A DNA stretch of 64,000 nucleotides from Delphinus delphis (Eukaryota > Chordata > Mammalia > Artiodactyla > Delphinidae), in the NCBI RefSeq assembly GCF_949987515.2, contig NC_082689.1, positions 66,897,746-66,961,745 on the forward strand. Reading direction: 5' to 3'. Shown here piece after piece: positions 37,213 to 50,041 of the stretch (positions within the stretch are counted from its first letter, which is position 1; the number at the start of each line of letters is the position of its first letter). The position numbers and the translations under genes were made by a program. Below the pieces are notes generated by a model. The model did no database searches and had not been told where the DNA came from. It was given only the letters and a program-made list of their open reading frames with translations.

Positions 37213-37574
37213 CTATTATTACTCAAAAATTTTTAACGTGTGTGAGAACCATCAGAATTTTTATAGAAAAGGCTGAAGATTTTTTGGGTTTTTGAATTGA
37301 TGTTTTGGAGACTAAATTACCTGATTTCTTTTCCTTGACACATTTAAATGTATGGGCAATGATGTGACTTATGCTTGTTTGAGAAGAAAAAAATTATATA
37401 ATAATTCATTAAACTCCATGTATATATAAAATTAATTACTGCTGTTCATTTCTGTTCTTGATAACTTTCGAGCTTTAAGATGTGGTAAAATTTCTTCAAA
37501 TTGTCATGAACATTTCAGTAAGCAGTATGATAATTATACTTATCTAGGGTTTTCACTTTTACAAAGTACTAATC

Positions 37575-37755
37575 ACTTTCTTTTTTAATACTCACAAGAA
37601 CCCTGTAAAGCAGACTTTGGATGTTTTCTTCATTCAACATCAGTAAACAAGAAAGCTGAGATTCAGAGGTGTGAAGTTACTTAACAGAGAAATTCAAACT
37701 AGAATGAAGCATTTTGATCCCTAGATTTGGGCTCTTTCCCTTATACCGTCCTGGC
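37575..37755 (+). repeat. MIR-like remnant
   Basis: 'actcacaagaaccctgtaaa' and 'gaaagctgagattcagaggt' are MIR landmarks. Confidence 0.75.
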
Positions 37756-38058
37756 ATGGGACCTCTCTGTATTAACACCCCTTTAGGTAGTGAGTAAAAA
37801 CAGCATTTAGTAAAATTTACCTGAATTAAAAAAAAATGCACGCAAAAAACCCAATGGTTAACACATTACTCTTAGAGCAGACCCTGAATGTAATATTAAC
37901 TCTGTCAGCATGTAATGGGAATAAGAAAGTTGCTAGTGGAAATTCTGACTTAGCTGGTCCTTGATTACATATAACCTTGCTTGCTTAACTAACCAAAGAA
38001 CACGGCTTGACTCATCACTTCACTTAGAGTACTGTACTTCTTTTGTAAAAATTTGAAA

Positions 38059-38139
38059 ATATGATTTGTAAAACTTTTAAAATAATTTCACATTTTCTAA
38101 TCATCTGCTTTTAAAAATGGTCTAATATTTTCCTTTGAA
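38059..38139 (+). repeat. 81-bp dispersed duplication, copy B
   Basis: Partner of 37132-37212, same orientation, 927 bp away. Just after it ggccatactaacc occurs twice (38161 and 38210). Confidence 0.95.
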
Positions 38140-38384
38140 AATATTTATTCTCTTTTTAAAGGCCATACTAACCCCGATAAAGATGTGAAAAAAATAAAAA
38201 TAAAATAAGGGCCATACTAACCTCATCCCTTAAATAGAGCCTGGCATTATATAATCTTAGATGAAATGTGAAAATGAGTCTTTTTGTATATGATAAAATT
38301 TGGGGGTAGAATATCTGCGGAGATTTGGTGACTTAAAAAAATAAGATGAAAAATGTGAGCTAGCATTGTCTTGTGGTGGAAACT

Positions 38385-39205
38385 ATTTTTTTTCTTGCTT
38401 TATTGAGATATAATTGACATATAACATTGTGTAAGTTTAAGGTGTACAGCATGTTGATTTGATACCCTTATTTATTGCAAAACGATTACCACCGTAGCTT
38501 TAACTAACACCATTATCATTTCTTTTCTTTATGGTGAGAACATTTAAGATCTACTCTCTTAAAACCTTTCAAGTATGTGATAGATTATTATTGGCTATAG
38601 TCACCATGTTGTACGTTAGATTTCCAGAACTTATTCATCTTATAACTGGAAGTTTGTACTCTTTGACCAACATCTCCTATTTTCTCTACTCCTTAGCCAT
38701 GGTTAACACCATTTAGTGTCTGTTTCTCTGAGTTCAGCTGTTTTAGATTCCACATGTAAATGGTATCATACAGTATTTGTCTTTCTCTGTCTGATTTATT
38801 TCACTTAGCATAATGCCCTCAAGGTCCAGTCATGTAGCCACAAATGACAGGATTTCCCTTTTTCTCCTAGCTGAACTGTATTCTGTTATATATATGTAAT
38901 AGGTTATATCTATAAATATATCTATATCTATCTATCTGTGTCACATCTTCTTTATCCATTCATCCATTGATAGACATTTAGGTTGTTTCCATATCTTAGC
39001 TATTGTGAATAATGTTTAAATGAACATGCAAGTGCAGATATTTCTTTGATATCCTCTTTTTATTTCCTTTGGATATATACCCGGAAGTCGTATGCTAGAT
39101 CATATGGTAGTTCTGTTTTGAATTTTCTGAGGAAGATCCATACTGTTTTCCATAGTGGCTGCACCAATTTACCTTTCCACCAACAGTGCATAAAAGTATT
39201 ACTTA
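38385..39205 (-). repeat. Old L1 3' portion
   Basis: 'attgagatataattgacata', 'cataatgccctcaaggtcca', 'catccattgatagacattta' and 'gtggctgcaccaatttacct' in antisense order. A degenerate (TATC)n lies inside at about 38885-38940. Confidence 0.88.
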
Positions 39206-41604
39206 TAACATAGATGTTTAATATTTAAAGAAGTCTTCTTAGAAATGATAAGATTATAAACACCTTAGAGAGTAGAGAAGAAGTAACAATTATTTGTACC
39301 TAGGAAAGATTTTACATGTTTCAAATTATAAATCAACTTGCTATTATAAAATATATCTTAAATCTGGAAAATAATTTGTGTGATAGAATCAAAGTGTTTA
39401 TATATATATATATTTTTTTTTTTAACAAGGGCTATGTTTCTAAATACCTTGTAGAAATCTGACTTGCATAATTCAAATTTAGTTTTCCCATGGAAATAAA
39501 TACATGAGATTTATATTTTTCCAATTTCACTCACAAAGAAACCTTATCATACTTAAGGTTCACATAAGTCAAAATAACAAAAAATGCAATATCATATTTT
39601 ATCTCCCTTGTTTGTTATTGTTATTATCTCCCTCTGGTTAACTGCTGCTAAACACACACTGAGGATTAAAAACTGAACAAATCCATTTATCCATGTAGGC
39701 CATGAGGTCAGATAGTTGAGTCTATAAATAAGCAGATTTAATGATGCCATTAATAAGGAAGAGGAGAATGTACTTCTCCAGTGTCTTGTTTACTCCCACT
39801 AAGCATATGTTCTTTAGAAAGCAAATTACTGAATCAGATGGAATAGGAAAAACTAAGGTGAGTAATAGAATTATTTAACACAAAGTCATTATACATTCAA
39901 CATTAAGAGCATAATTATATTCCATGTTCATGTTTGAAATGATTATGCATTAATCTTTAGAATTAAATTTGGGTATTTTCTGCAGAATCTTGGAGTTATA
40001 TAGTTATGACTTTAAATGGATTGTGTGGATGCCTTCTTATCACTCATTAACCTTGTCAAAAGAAAGAGGAGAGTTATTTGTACAAAGACAGATTGCAGTG
40101 GTTAGTCTATATATATATATATGGAGATGTACAACTAGAAACTCATTTTTTCTAAACCCCACAGTTTCAACCTTCCCACAGTGCTGTCCCTGGTAATGAC
40201 TCTCTTTTCCCCCCTTTCCTTTTTTTTTTTTTGAAATTCAGCCTATTGTTAATTATGTCATTGAACTCTCAAGTCATATGGAAAGTCCCTGGTAATTCTA
40301 TTTGTCAGGGTAACTTGTTTGTTAACAGTTTTCACTTTGTAAAAAATGTACCTACCGAAGCTCTTCTTTTCCCCCCCCCCAAAGAGAAACTGTTTGGAAA
40401 ACAATGTAAAACTGTTGTTTAAACAAACAAAAAAATTGGATGGAGTATTAAATTGATGACTGGTTACATTTGATTGAGGGTTTCTTGGTTTTTTTGTTTG
40501 AGAATTACTCTTGTGGAATCACATAAAGATGATTTACCAGTTTTCATAGTGAACTGGAAAAAAGGTTGTTCGTCAAAGTTACCTGTCATTTCTTGAAGGG
40601 CAGATATCAATACATTAAAAGAGATCTCATCTAATTCATGAAAATATGCAATAGTCTATCAAAGAGAAATAGAAAAAGGATGTCGTTTTGCTTTTGAGAT
40701 AAAATATAAATAACATTCTTTATCTTTTCTAGTTTTTATTTTTTTTTACTTTTATAGTTTTCTTAAATGTAAAAATAACATGGGAATGGTGCTTAAGAAA
40801 TTTGGGGGACAAAAAGGAGAATGTAATGGTCTTTTTGTGAGATCACTGCAATAAATATATCCAATTAGTTTTTATTTTAGGATCAAAAAGTGAATGTGTT
40901 GTTATTATTTTAGCTCTTTTATCTTGGCATTTATAATAACAGGACCACACCTATTATACCAGAATGCTTGTGTTAAAAAAAAGTTGTTAATGGCTTTGAT
41001 ATTCTAAAAGCTATTTTTGAACAAAATGTTTGCTAAGACTTTGTGCTGTATTGACCACCAGTACTTGGCATGTTATATATGCCTTTGTTTCTAGTTCCAC
41101 CTATTTCCTCAGGGAAAGTTTATATAAATGAGACTACTGTATATTTCTTTGTCATTTCCTTCTGTTGTTTCTCAGGAGGAAGAGTTGCAATGGATTTTAC
41201 AGTATTTCTACACTACATTAGCTACCTTTCTGTGGAAATGAAACATATGGTAGTTTTGAGGGCCTGGAATAGTATTCTGGGTTGCTTAAATCAGGCAGAT
41301 GACACAAAATTTACTTTTTAGAATGTGGGTGATTTCCTTTATTTGAAAGGACTGTGGTTTTATCCAGCACAAAGGCATGGTTCTGATGAATTAGTCTTTA
41401 GCATACACGTCTCATGGTTTTCTTCAGGTGAGTCAGTGCTTCTTTCAGATGTTGTCCCCAAGAAAGTAACAATAAATTGTATTTATTGGATAGGTTCACA
41501 CAATGTTGGTTTTTTTCTTTCCAATCTGTCACTCCAAATAGAACTTTAAGATCTCCGATTGTTGTTTCATCAGAGCTGGATGCACACAGTAGGAGACTGA
41601 GCAA
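39206..41604. other. Unassigned AT-rich stretch
   Basis: No gene recognised. Small (TA)n runs at 39401-39412 and 40110-40121, and a C run at 40371-40380. Confidence 0.45.
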
Positions 41605-41800
41605 CAGAATGGCATGGGAGAAAGGAGATGGGCTTGGAAATGAACTACCCTGGGTTAAACTTAGATCTGCAGTTCACTCACTGTGACTGAGGACAAGTCA
41701 ATTCTCCTCTTGGGGATTTGTTCCTCATGCTGTAAAATACAGATAACAGCTACTCACAAGGTTGTTGTTAAGAATTAACCGTAATGCATACATAGCTTCC
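41605..41800 (+). repeat. MIR-like remnant
   Basis: 'gaactaccctgggttaaact' and 'tcacaaggttgttgttaaga' in order. Confidence 0.75.
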
Positions 41801-42370
41801 CGCCCATTGTATCTTAATAGATTGCACTGTTGATGTTATTAATGGGTGCTTTACCAGTGCTCATTGATTGATCAAACTAAAGACACCTAACGAGAAAGGA
41901 AGAACAAGGTAACATTTGGGACGTTTTATGTGTAGTTGAGTAAAATGGGACAATAATAAACTATTAATTTTTTGAGTACAGGAACTGATGTATTTTTTTC
42001 TGTACCCAAAGCTAGTGTAGGTGCTGAATAAATGCTTGTTGTATGAGAGTGTGTGTGTGGGAAACTAGTGTTTCTTTACCTCCTGGTGCAGAGTTCTTTC
42101 TCATGTATCATAACCTTTAACTCTGTATGATTACTCCATTAAGGGAGCTCATTTTAATTAATCTATAATTTCACCTTTTTCACAAACTGAGATATAAAGT
42201 ACATTCTTACTTGCCGATGATTGCAGGAGAATATATATAAAATAATTTCTTTGGAAGAGTTGACTAACAATGTAAGAAAATATTAGTAAAAGGTAAATGA
42301 CTTTATGTTAGACAGGAGGAGGAAGAGAAAACTGTTTTAAAGGGCTATAGATGTTAGGAATCCTAGTGGT
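41801..42370. other. Unassigned stretch
   Basis: 41970-42050 ('gtaggtgctgaataaatgct') looks like a MIR/L2 end; the rest is unrecognised. Confidence 0.45.
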
Positions 42371-42379
42371 TGTTTGATT

Positions 42380-42582
42380 TTTTTTTTTTGGTGGTACGCG
42401 GGCCTCTCACTGTCGTGGCCTCTCTGGTTGTGGAGCACAGGCTCCGGACGCGCAGGCTCAGCGGCCATGGCTCACAGGCCCAGCCGCTCCGCGGCATGTG
42501 GGATCTTCCCGAACTGGGGCACGAACCCGTGTCCCCTCCATTGGCAGGCGGACTCTCAACCACTGCGCCACCATGGAAGCCC
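42380..42582 (-). mobile_element. CHR SINE (short form)
   Basis: Poly(T) at left, head gccaccatggaagccc (one change) at right. TSD about tgtttgatt/tgttagatt. Confidence 0.93.
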
Positions 42583-42806
42583 TGTTAGATTATTTTTATA
42601 CATTGCTTTAAAGACAATCAGATTTTAGTACGATTGGGAATAATTTAGTCCTTGTACAAGTTTTCCTTGTTTTCTGAGAATCAGGGTCAAATGGTGAAAG
42701 GAAACTGTCATTTCATACCAAATATATCAAATGTCCTATCCTAGTGTGTTTCTAAGAAATAAGGTTTTTTTTTTTAATTGGGAAAACATTTGAGGACCTG
42801 ACTCTA

Positions 42807-42824
42807 TGTGTGTGTGTGTGTGTA
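42807..42824 (+). repeat. Short (TG)n microsatellite
   Basis: About nine TG units. Confidence 0.8.
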
Positions 42825-42842
42825 TCTATCTGAAAGAGAGAA

Positions 42843-42960
42843 TTCATTCATTCAACAATATTTTATTAAGCACCTTCTTTGTGCCCAAAATATTCTAGAT
42901 CCTTCAGGATATAGCACTAAACCAGAGAGTAAAAGTGCCTGGACTCAGTGACCTTTCATT
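42843..42960 (-). repeat. L2 3'-end remnant
   Basis: 'ttcattcattcaacaatatt' then 'ttgtgcccaaaatattctag' and 'atatagcactaaaccagaga' are antisense L2 3' landmarks. Confidence 0.7.
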
Positions 42961-43349
42961 CACTAATCAGAATTCACTAATCTGAACTAATCACTAGTCA
43001 GAATTGTGACCATTTAAAGTAAGCCATTGGAACATTACTGTCATTGTATGAAAAGTATAGAGTATGTAAACTGGGATCTCTTTGCTTAGTATACCATTAT
43101 GTGCTTGCAGTAAATAAAGAAATACCTAAAGATGATTAAGGAAATAGGAAGGCCAGCTCTTTCACAGAGATCTTTATCTCTGTCAGTATTCTTTGTCAAT
43201 AAATATTATTTGGTTTTCAGTTTCGTTGTGATTTTTTAGTTATGATGGCACAAATAAGATTTTTAATAGATTTTTTACTTCCCTTTACTAAATTATTTTA
43301 TTTACTTGGGGATTGAAAATAGTCATGAAAGCATTTAATTAATAGGAAT
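42961..43349. other. Unassigned stretch
   Basis: A small local repetition of cactaatcagaatt at 42960-43005. Nothing else recognised. Confidence 0.4.
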
Positions 43350-43595
43350 GAATTGTTTCTGGGGGAGGGATAAATTGGGAATTTGGGATTAACAGATACA
43401 TACTGCTCTGTATAAAATAGATGGACTGCAGGGACCTGCTGTGTAGCACAGAGAACAATATTCAGTGTCTTGTGGTGGCCTGTAGTGGAGGGGAATCTGA
43501 AGAATGACCTGTGTGTGGTGTGTATGGCTGAGTCACTTTGCTGTACACCTGAAGCACTGTGGGTCAACTACACTTCAATAAGAAAGCAGGGGTGG
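43350..43595 (+). mobile_element. 5'-truncated L1 3' end
   Basis: 'ggggagggataaattgggaa', 'cagggacctgctgtgtagca' and 'aactacacttcaataagaaa' are plus-strand L1 3'-UTR landmarks. Confidence 0.82.
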
Positions 43596-45444
43596 AAAGA
43601 GAAATAAATTGTTTTAGGTAATTCTTCCTTGGATCAAAGGGATTATTTCTACAGAAGGTTAAAAATGATAGTTTCTGGAGAGTTATACTTATGTGTTTAT
43701 ATCTCACTACTGTTTAGATTATTATTCTATTGAGAGAAAAATTAGTACCATTTCTGACATGTTTGATCTGACCCATAGTGTTCTAATTTTTTACTATCTG
43801 TCTTATAAAATTCAGCGGAAATTAAGAGACAGCTGGTGTGATTTTTGCTTGGACTGCAGGTGTTTGGATGAACTAACTAAATTGAGTTTTGGGTCACAGT
43901 TTCTTAAAAGATTTGTCACTGAATGGATCAGAGTTTTCCAGGAATCTTATGTCTAGTAATACTGTAGAAGCTCTTCAATTTTAGTCAGCTCAGTCACTGG
44001 GTCAGGTAAGATTTCGATTCCCTTAGTAAAACATGCCGAATGGCTGTCCTGGCACCATGAACCCCCAAAGCACTAAGCTACTTTCTAGATTGCCTGTACA
44101 TGCCTCGTGTTCTGTTTTATCAAAAACTTGTTTTGACTGTTTCCTAACCTGTTAAGGCCTGTTTTTCCAGTTACTTATTGTAATAATGTAATTAACCTGA
44201 ATGTTATAAACACATGATTTGAATTCATTAAGAGAGTTGTCCTATAAAAGCGAAGTTAAATACTTCAGAAAGAATCTGGTGAGCCAGCTACCCTGCCCCT
44301 CCAAACAAAAGGTACTATTGAATTATATGTGAATGAGACAACTGAAAGAATGAAATAAAATGCTAAAATCAAGGAATTTGCATTCGAATTGCTTGCAGGT
44401 GTCTTGAAATCCTTGGCTTACTTAAAAAAGTTAGAAGCGGAAGGCAAGCCTTTATGTGCTAATTATACAAGAAGTACAAGGTGAAAATTTAGTCAGTGGG
44501 CACAGCTGCAAATACAAACATTTCACTCGACATCAATGAATAATTTATCTGTGTATTTTAAGTTAAAATGACTAAGGTTTACTTGAACTTTGATTTCCCA
44601 CTTTAAGTGGTTTTTAAAGTAACCTACTGATTAGAAATGTTAAAGGATTTTTGTTATATTTGCATTCCTTTTTTATCATTTTCCTAAATATCTATTCTCA
44701 AACTGTTTTCTGTAAGATAACATTAATATCTATTCTATTTATATATTTAAAAACTCGATAGATTTTTTTTCTCCAAGTGAAAATTTTAAATATATAAGAA
44801 AAATACAGAATACATTTATGCAGTTTTATGTGTGAGTTTAAAAGTACAGTTTGGAACTACACTTTGTTGTATAAGCGATACTTATGGGGGAATCTTATCT
44901 TTTCTGGGTTTAGGTAGGAAGCTAGTATATAAGTTAAATGCAGTTATGCTGTGTTTCCATTACACCAACTACCTCTTCCTTTGTTAGATATGTTAGTCTA
45001 TTCAATGATTGTTACTTTGTATCTTGTCTTAAATATATTTAATTATATTATTCATTATATTTATTGTATATTTAATATTTATACTAACCCATTGACCTGT
45101 AGTTGAAAGAAGAATGGCTTAATGGAAAAGCAGAATCTTATGGTCCTTGAGCTGTTTTAATTATAATCAAAATGTTTCTTGGATAATCAATTTGTGTCTG
45201 AAGCTCTGTTTGGTACAGTCTACATGTGGCTTATAATTCTTGAATATCTATTGGTCTTTCCTGAATATGTGATCATTTTAAATGCCAGTGACTTCAAATA
45301 ACTTTGAGGAATCATGGCTTTAAACTATTTTCTTGTGCCTGGTGGGAATTGGGAGGAATTGTTACACTGAGTACTAGGGAGAGGCTATATTGGTTTTGTT
45401 GTGAAGTCTTCACATGAATGATGTACCAAGAAGGGGTGTGTATA
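43596..45444. other. Unassigned AT-rich stretch
   Basis: No gene or clear repeat. An 87-codon frame at 43693-43956 has no recognisable domain. Confidence 0.4.
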
Positions 45445-45800
45445 GACTTGCCTGTAAATGTTCATAGCAGCATTATTTACAATAGCCAAAAAGTAGAAAC
45501 AACCCAATGTCCATCAATTGGTGAATGGAGAAGTAAAATGTTGTATATTCATACAATGGAATTCTGTTGGGTAACAAGAAGTAACAAAGTACAGATACAT
45601 GGTACAACATGAATGAACCTCAAAAGAATTATAGTCAGTGAAAGAAGTCAGACACAAAAGGACACATATTGTATGATTCCATTTATATGAAGTATCCAAA
45701 AAGGCAACTATATAGAGACAGAAAGTTGGTTAGTGATTGCCTAGGGCTTGAGATGGGTTAGAGTGAGGGCAAAGATATTAGAAAGAAAAATGATGATCTT
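45445..45800 (+). repeat. Old L1 ORF2 end/3' fragment
   Basis: 'gttcatagcagcattattta', 'caacccaatgtccatcaatt' and 'gattccatttatatgaagta' in plus-strand order. Confidence 0.85.
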
Positions 45801-47063
45801 TGCGTACCTGAAGCACTTACTAGGAATAGTAGAGTGGAAGAAGTAATAAGGACTTTTGTTTTTAAATATATCTTCTGTGCCATTATTGTACCTAACAGAA
45901 TTAATAGTTCCTTTTGCATGTCATCCAACACCCAGTTTTTATTTAAATTTCTCTAACAGTCTCTTTGTCCAAATTGGATTGAGTTTCACACATTACTTTG
46001 GTGGTTTTGTCACTTAAATCTCTCATTCTATATCAGTTCTTACCCCCGCCCCCATCTTTTTCCCCACATTTTCAATTTGTTAGAGAAACTGAATTGTAGA
46101 CTATCCACATTCTAGATTTTGCTAATTATTATGTTTGGTAATTATTAAACAGTTGAACTATTTGAGCATAATCAGAAAATGACTAATTCTTCATCCAAAA
46201 GAATTAATTTTCCACAGAGCTGAGAGCAAGTAAGCTAGCATTTAGGAGCCTGTAGCAACTGTTTAAGATAGAAATCAGCAGTCTTTCAGAAATTAGCAGC
46301 CTTAGGTGTTCTAAGACTTGATTTATTCTGTTATATTGCTACATTTCTCCTGGTAATAAGATGGATGGAAGACAGTGGGAAACTGTGAATCATTCTCCCT
46401 GAGGAAAGGTGAAAGGGGCCTAACAGGTGGTTGGCACAAAGAACCCCCCCCCCCCAACGTAAAAGCAAAAACCATGGGTCCGGGGTTTGAAAGTTGTGCC
46501 ACTTAGTGAGGGAATAATTGAAGGAAGTCTTGGCAGAATTCTTGGGTTTTAATTCTTATTTTGTTGTATATGAAGTAATGTCTAGGTTGATCTTTTACTG
46601 CTTTATTTTCCAACAAAAGAAATTTTAGATCAAATGCCTTAATGCTTATATATGTGTGTGTAGTTTGCCAACAGTAGTGATTTTACCTGGAAGCATAGGT
46701 AAGGACCTTTTATAGACATTTAAAAATGTGACCTTTTTCTTATTGAGAATATGTTTTCCCTACCTGCCTTTGTTTTAATAACATGTTTTTTTAAAATATC
46801 AGCATTTTCACTTCTGTATTGATATAACAGATTTGTGTTATGAATAATGGTATTTGTGTTTTTAAAATAGATCATTTGTATGTCTTTCACTGAGTCTATA
46901 AATGAGAACCTCTTGGCTCAGTAAGATAGTCTGTGAATGAGGTTCTGTGTAGGTAGGACTTCTTTATTATTAGCCATTAAATAGAACAATACATATTGAT
47001 GGAAATCATTGGTGGAGATCATTGTGGAGATCATCATTCTAATACCTTTGCCTTTATTTTAGT
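45801..47063. other. Unassigned stretch
   Basis: 45880-46120 may be an old LINE piece. A C12 run at 46444-46455. No gene recognised. Confidence 0.4.
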
Positions 47064-47230
47064 CCAGTGGGTCTCAAACTGTAATGTGCTGGACCACTAG
47101 TTTATATCACCTGGACCCCATATGCAGATTCTATTTAAAAAGGTACAACATGGGGCCACCCAAGCAGATCTGTATTAGAAACAAGTTCCGTAGCTGATTC
47201 TAATGCTCACTGAATTTTGAGAATCACTAC
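47064..47230 (+). repeat. MER5A-type DNA transposon
   Basis: Ends 'cagtgggtctcaaactgtaa' and 'ttttgagaatcactac' are the inverted-repeat ends of this hAT-Charlie family. Confidence 0.85.
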
Positions 47231-48975
47231 CTTAGAAATATTTTTATTGTGTTTTACTTTTAAATAGTTTGACTTGGAAGAAATTGCAGAAATAGTGCAG
47301 AGGTTTCCCTGTGCCTTCCTCCAAGCTTTCCCCAATAATAATGTCTTACATAACCATAGTACATTATCAAAACCAGGGAAGTGACTTTGGTACAATACTG
47401 TTAAGTTAGGTACAGACCTTATTTAGATTTCATCAGCTTTTACATGCATTCTTTATTATTTTTAAAAATTTGTCTTGATTTATAATTCTATGAAATTTTA
47501 TTACATGTGTAGATTCGCATGACATTCCACAATCAGAATACAGAACTGTTGCATCACCATAAAGGAACTCCCTCACGTTACTCTTTTTTTTAAAAAAAAT
47601 AAATTTATTTATTTTATTTTTGGCTGTGTTGGGTCTTCACTGCTGCGCGTGGGCTTTCTCTAGTTGCGGCGAGCGGGGGCTCCTCTTCGTTGTGGTGCAT
47701 GGGCTTCTCATTGCAGTGGCTTTTCTTGATGCGGAGCATGGGCTCTAGGCGCGAGGGCTTCAGTAGTTGTGGCACGCGGGCTCAGTAGTTGTGGCTCACG
47801 GGCTCTGGAGCGCAGGCTCAGTAGTTGTGACGCATGGGCTTAGTTGCTCCATGGCATGTGGGATCTTCCGGGACCAGGGCTCGAACCCGTGTCCCCTGCA
47901 TTGGCAGGCAGGTTCTTAACCACTGCACCACCAGGGAAGCCCCCTTATGTTACTCTTAATAGTTACACCTTGCCTCCAATCCTGGCAGCCAGTGATCTGT
48001 TTTCTATGACCGTAAGTCTGTCACTTTGGGACTCACATAAATAGAACCATACGGTATGTAACCTTTTGAGACTGGCTTTTTCACTCAGCATAATGCCCTT
48101 GAGATTATCCAAGATGTTGAGTGTATCAAGGCTTGCTTTTTTATTGCTGAGTAGTATTCCATTGTATGGATGTATCACAGTTTGTTTATTCATTCTCACG
48201 TTGGAGTACATTTGGGCCGTTCCCTGTTTGGGTATGTTATGAGGAGAGCTGCAATAAACATTGACATACAGGTTTTATGCAAACTAAGTTTTTGTTTCTC
48301 TCATGTAAATGCCTAGGAATAGATTGCTGGGTCATATGGTATGAGTTTGTAGCTTCATATTACGCTGCCAAACCATTTCCCGAAGTGGCTGTGCCATTTT
48401 GCACTCACCTTGTTCAAGTCACCTATGAGAGATCTAGTTTCTCCACATTCTTGTCTGTACTTGATAGTTTCAGTAGTTTTAATTTAGGTGCATAGTGGTA
48501 TTTCATCATAGCTTTAATTTGCATTTCCCTAAATGGATAATAATGTTGAGAATCTTTTCATGTGCCTCTTTCTCACATCCTCTTTGGTAAAGTGTTCAAA
48601 CCTTTGCCCATTTTATGATTGGATTCTTTGTTTTCTTACTATCACGTTTCGAGAGCTCTGTCTATATTCTGGATATAAGTCTTTTTGTTGGCTATGTGAC
48701 TTACAAATATTTTCTCCCAGTCTGTGGCTTGTCTTTTTAGGTTCATAACTGGGTCTTTCACAAAGCAAAAATTTTACTTTTTGATGAAGTTTAGTTTCTT
48801 GATATTTTAAAAATCTTATGGATTGTGTCTTTGATGTCATGTCTGAGATTCGTTTGCCTAAGCCTTAGTCCCAAGGATTTTCTCCTACATTTTGATCTAA
48901 ACATTTTATAATTTTATGTTCTACATTTAGATCAACTTTAGGTTAATTTTTGTATAAGGTGCTACTTTAGCTTTT
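47231..48975 (-). repeat. Old L1 3' half, antisense, with a nested SINE
   Basis: 'cttacataaccatagtacat', 'cataatgcccttgagattat', 'atagattgctgggtcatatg' and 'ctgtctatattctggatata' in antisense order. Interrupted by a SINE at 47586-47941. Confidence 0.88.
47586..47941 (-). mobile_element. CHR SINE (long form)
   Basis: 'ttttggctgtgttgggtctt' at left, head at right. The flanks 'cacgttactctt' and 'tatgttactctt' are a diverged TSD. Confidence 0.94.
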
Positions 48976-49416
48976 AATATTTCTAAACTGTGAGACACTA
49001 TTTCCAAGTAGTTTTTCTAGCCAGTGTTTGACAAAACTTGTAGCTGGGAAACTTAACTTGGAAAATCCATTCCAAGGACTTTTCTTTATCAGTATGCAGT
49101 GAATGTTATGCCTTTGAATACGGTTTATGCCAACACACACTACTCCTCAACATGGATTTAAAACTTTAACAGAGACTGATGACTAAATGCTGTTTAGTAT
49201 TTACCAAAGTACATATTTGAGAGTAGATTATTGAGATTGTGACTTGAAAGCAACTTCTGCTTTCATTTTATGGTTGGTTAATCTACCAGTGTGCTTGCTT
49301 GGCTGACATATACATTCCCACTGTTTAACATGCATATGTGCATATATTTTAACAATTATAACATCCACATTTCAGTTCCTTACCTAGCGTGCTTTTGAAA
49401 ATTGAAAAAACATTCC
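48976..49416. other. Unassigned stretch
   Basis: Nothing recognised. Confidence 0.4.
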
Positions 49417-49426
49417 AACTAAGAAC

Positions 49427-50031
49427 TTTTTTTTTTTTTAAAGTCAGTGTTTGTAGAGCAGTTTTAGGTTCACATTAGAACTCAGCAGAAGATACAGGTT
49501 TCCCATAGACCCCTGTCCCCACACATGCACAGCCTCCCCCATTGTCAGTATTCCTCACCAGAGTGGTACAGTTGTCACAGCTGAACCTACACTGACACAT
49601 CATAATCACCCGAAGTCTATAGTTCACATTAGTAATCACTCTTGATGTACATTCTACAGGTTTTGACAAAAACATAATGACATGTATTCATCTTTATAGT
49701 ATCATGTAGGGTATTTTCACTGCTCTAAAAATGCTCTGTTCATCTCTGTTCATCTCTCCCCACAACTCCTGGCAACCACTCGTCTTTTTTATTGTCTCCA
49801 TATTTTTGCCTTTTCCAGAATGTAATATAGTTGGAATTATACAATATGCAGCCTTTTCAGACTGGCTCTTTGCATTTAGTAATATGAAATTAAGACTCCT
49901 CCATGTTTTTTAATGACAGCAGCTCATTTCTTTTTTAGTGGAAAAAATGGAAATAATGGGATAATATTCCATTGTCTGAACATACCATAGTTTATTTGTC
50001 CATTGGCCTACTGAAGGACATCTAGGTTGCA
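49427..50031 (-). mobile_element. 5'-truncated old L1 insertion
   Basis: 'gagcagttttaggttcacat', 'caactcctggcaaccactcg' and 'tttgtccattggcctactga' in antisense order. TSD aactaagaac at 49417-49426 and 50032-50041. Confidence 0.88.
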
Positions 50032-50041
50032 AACTAAGAAC

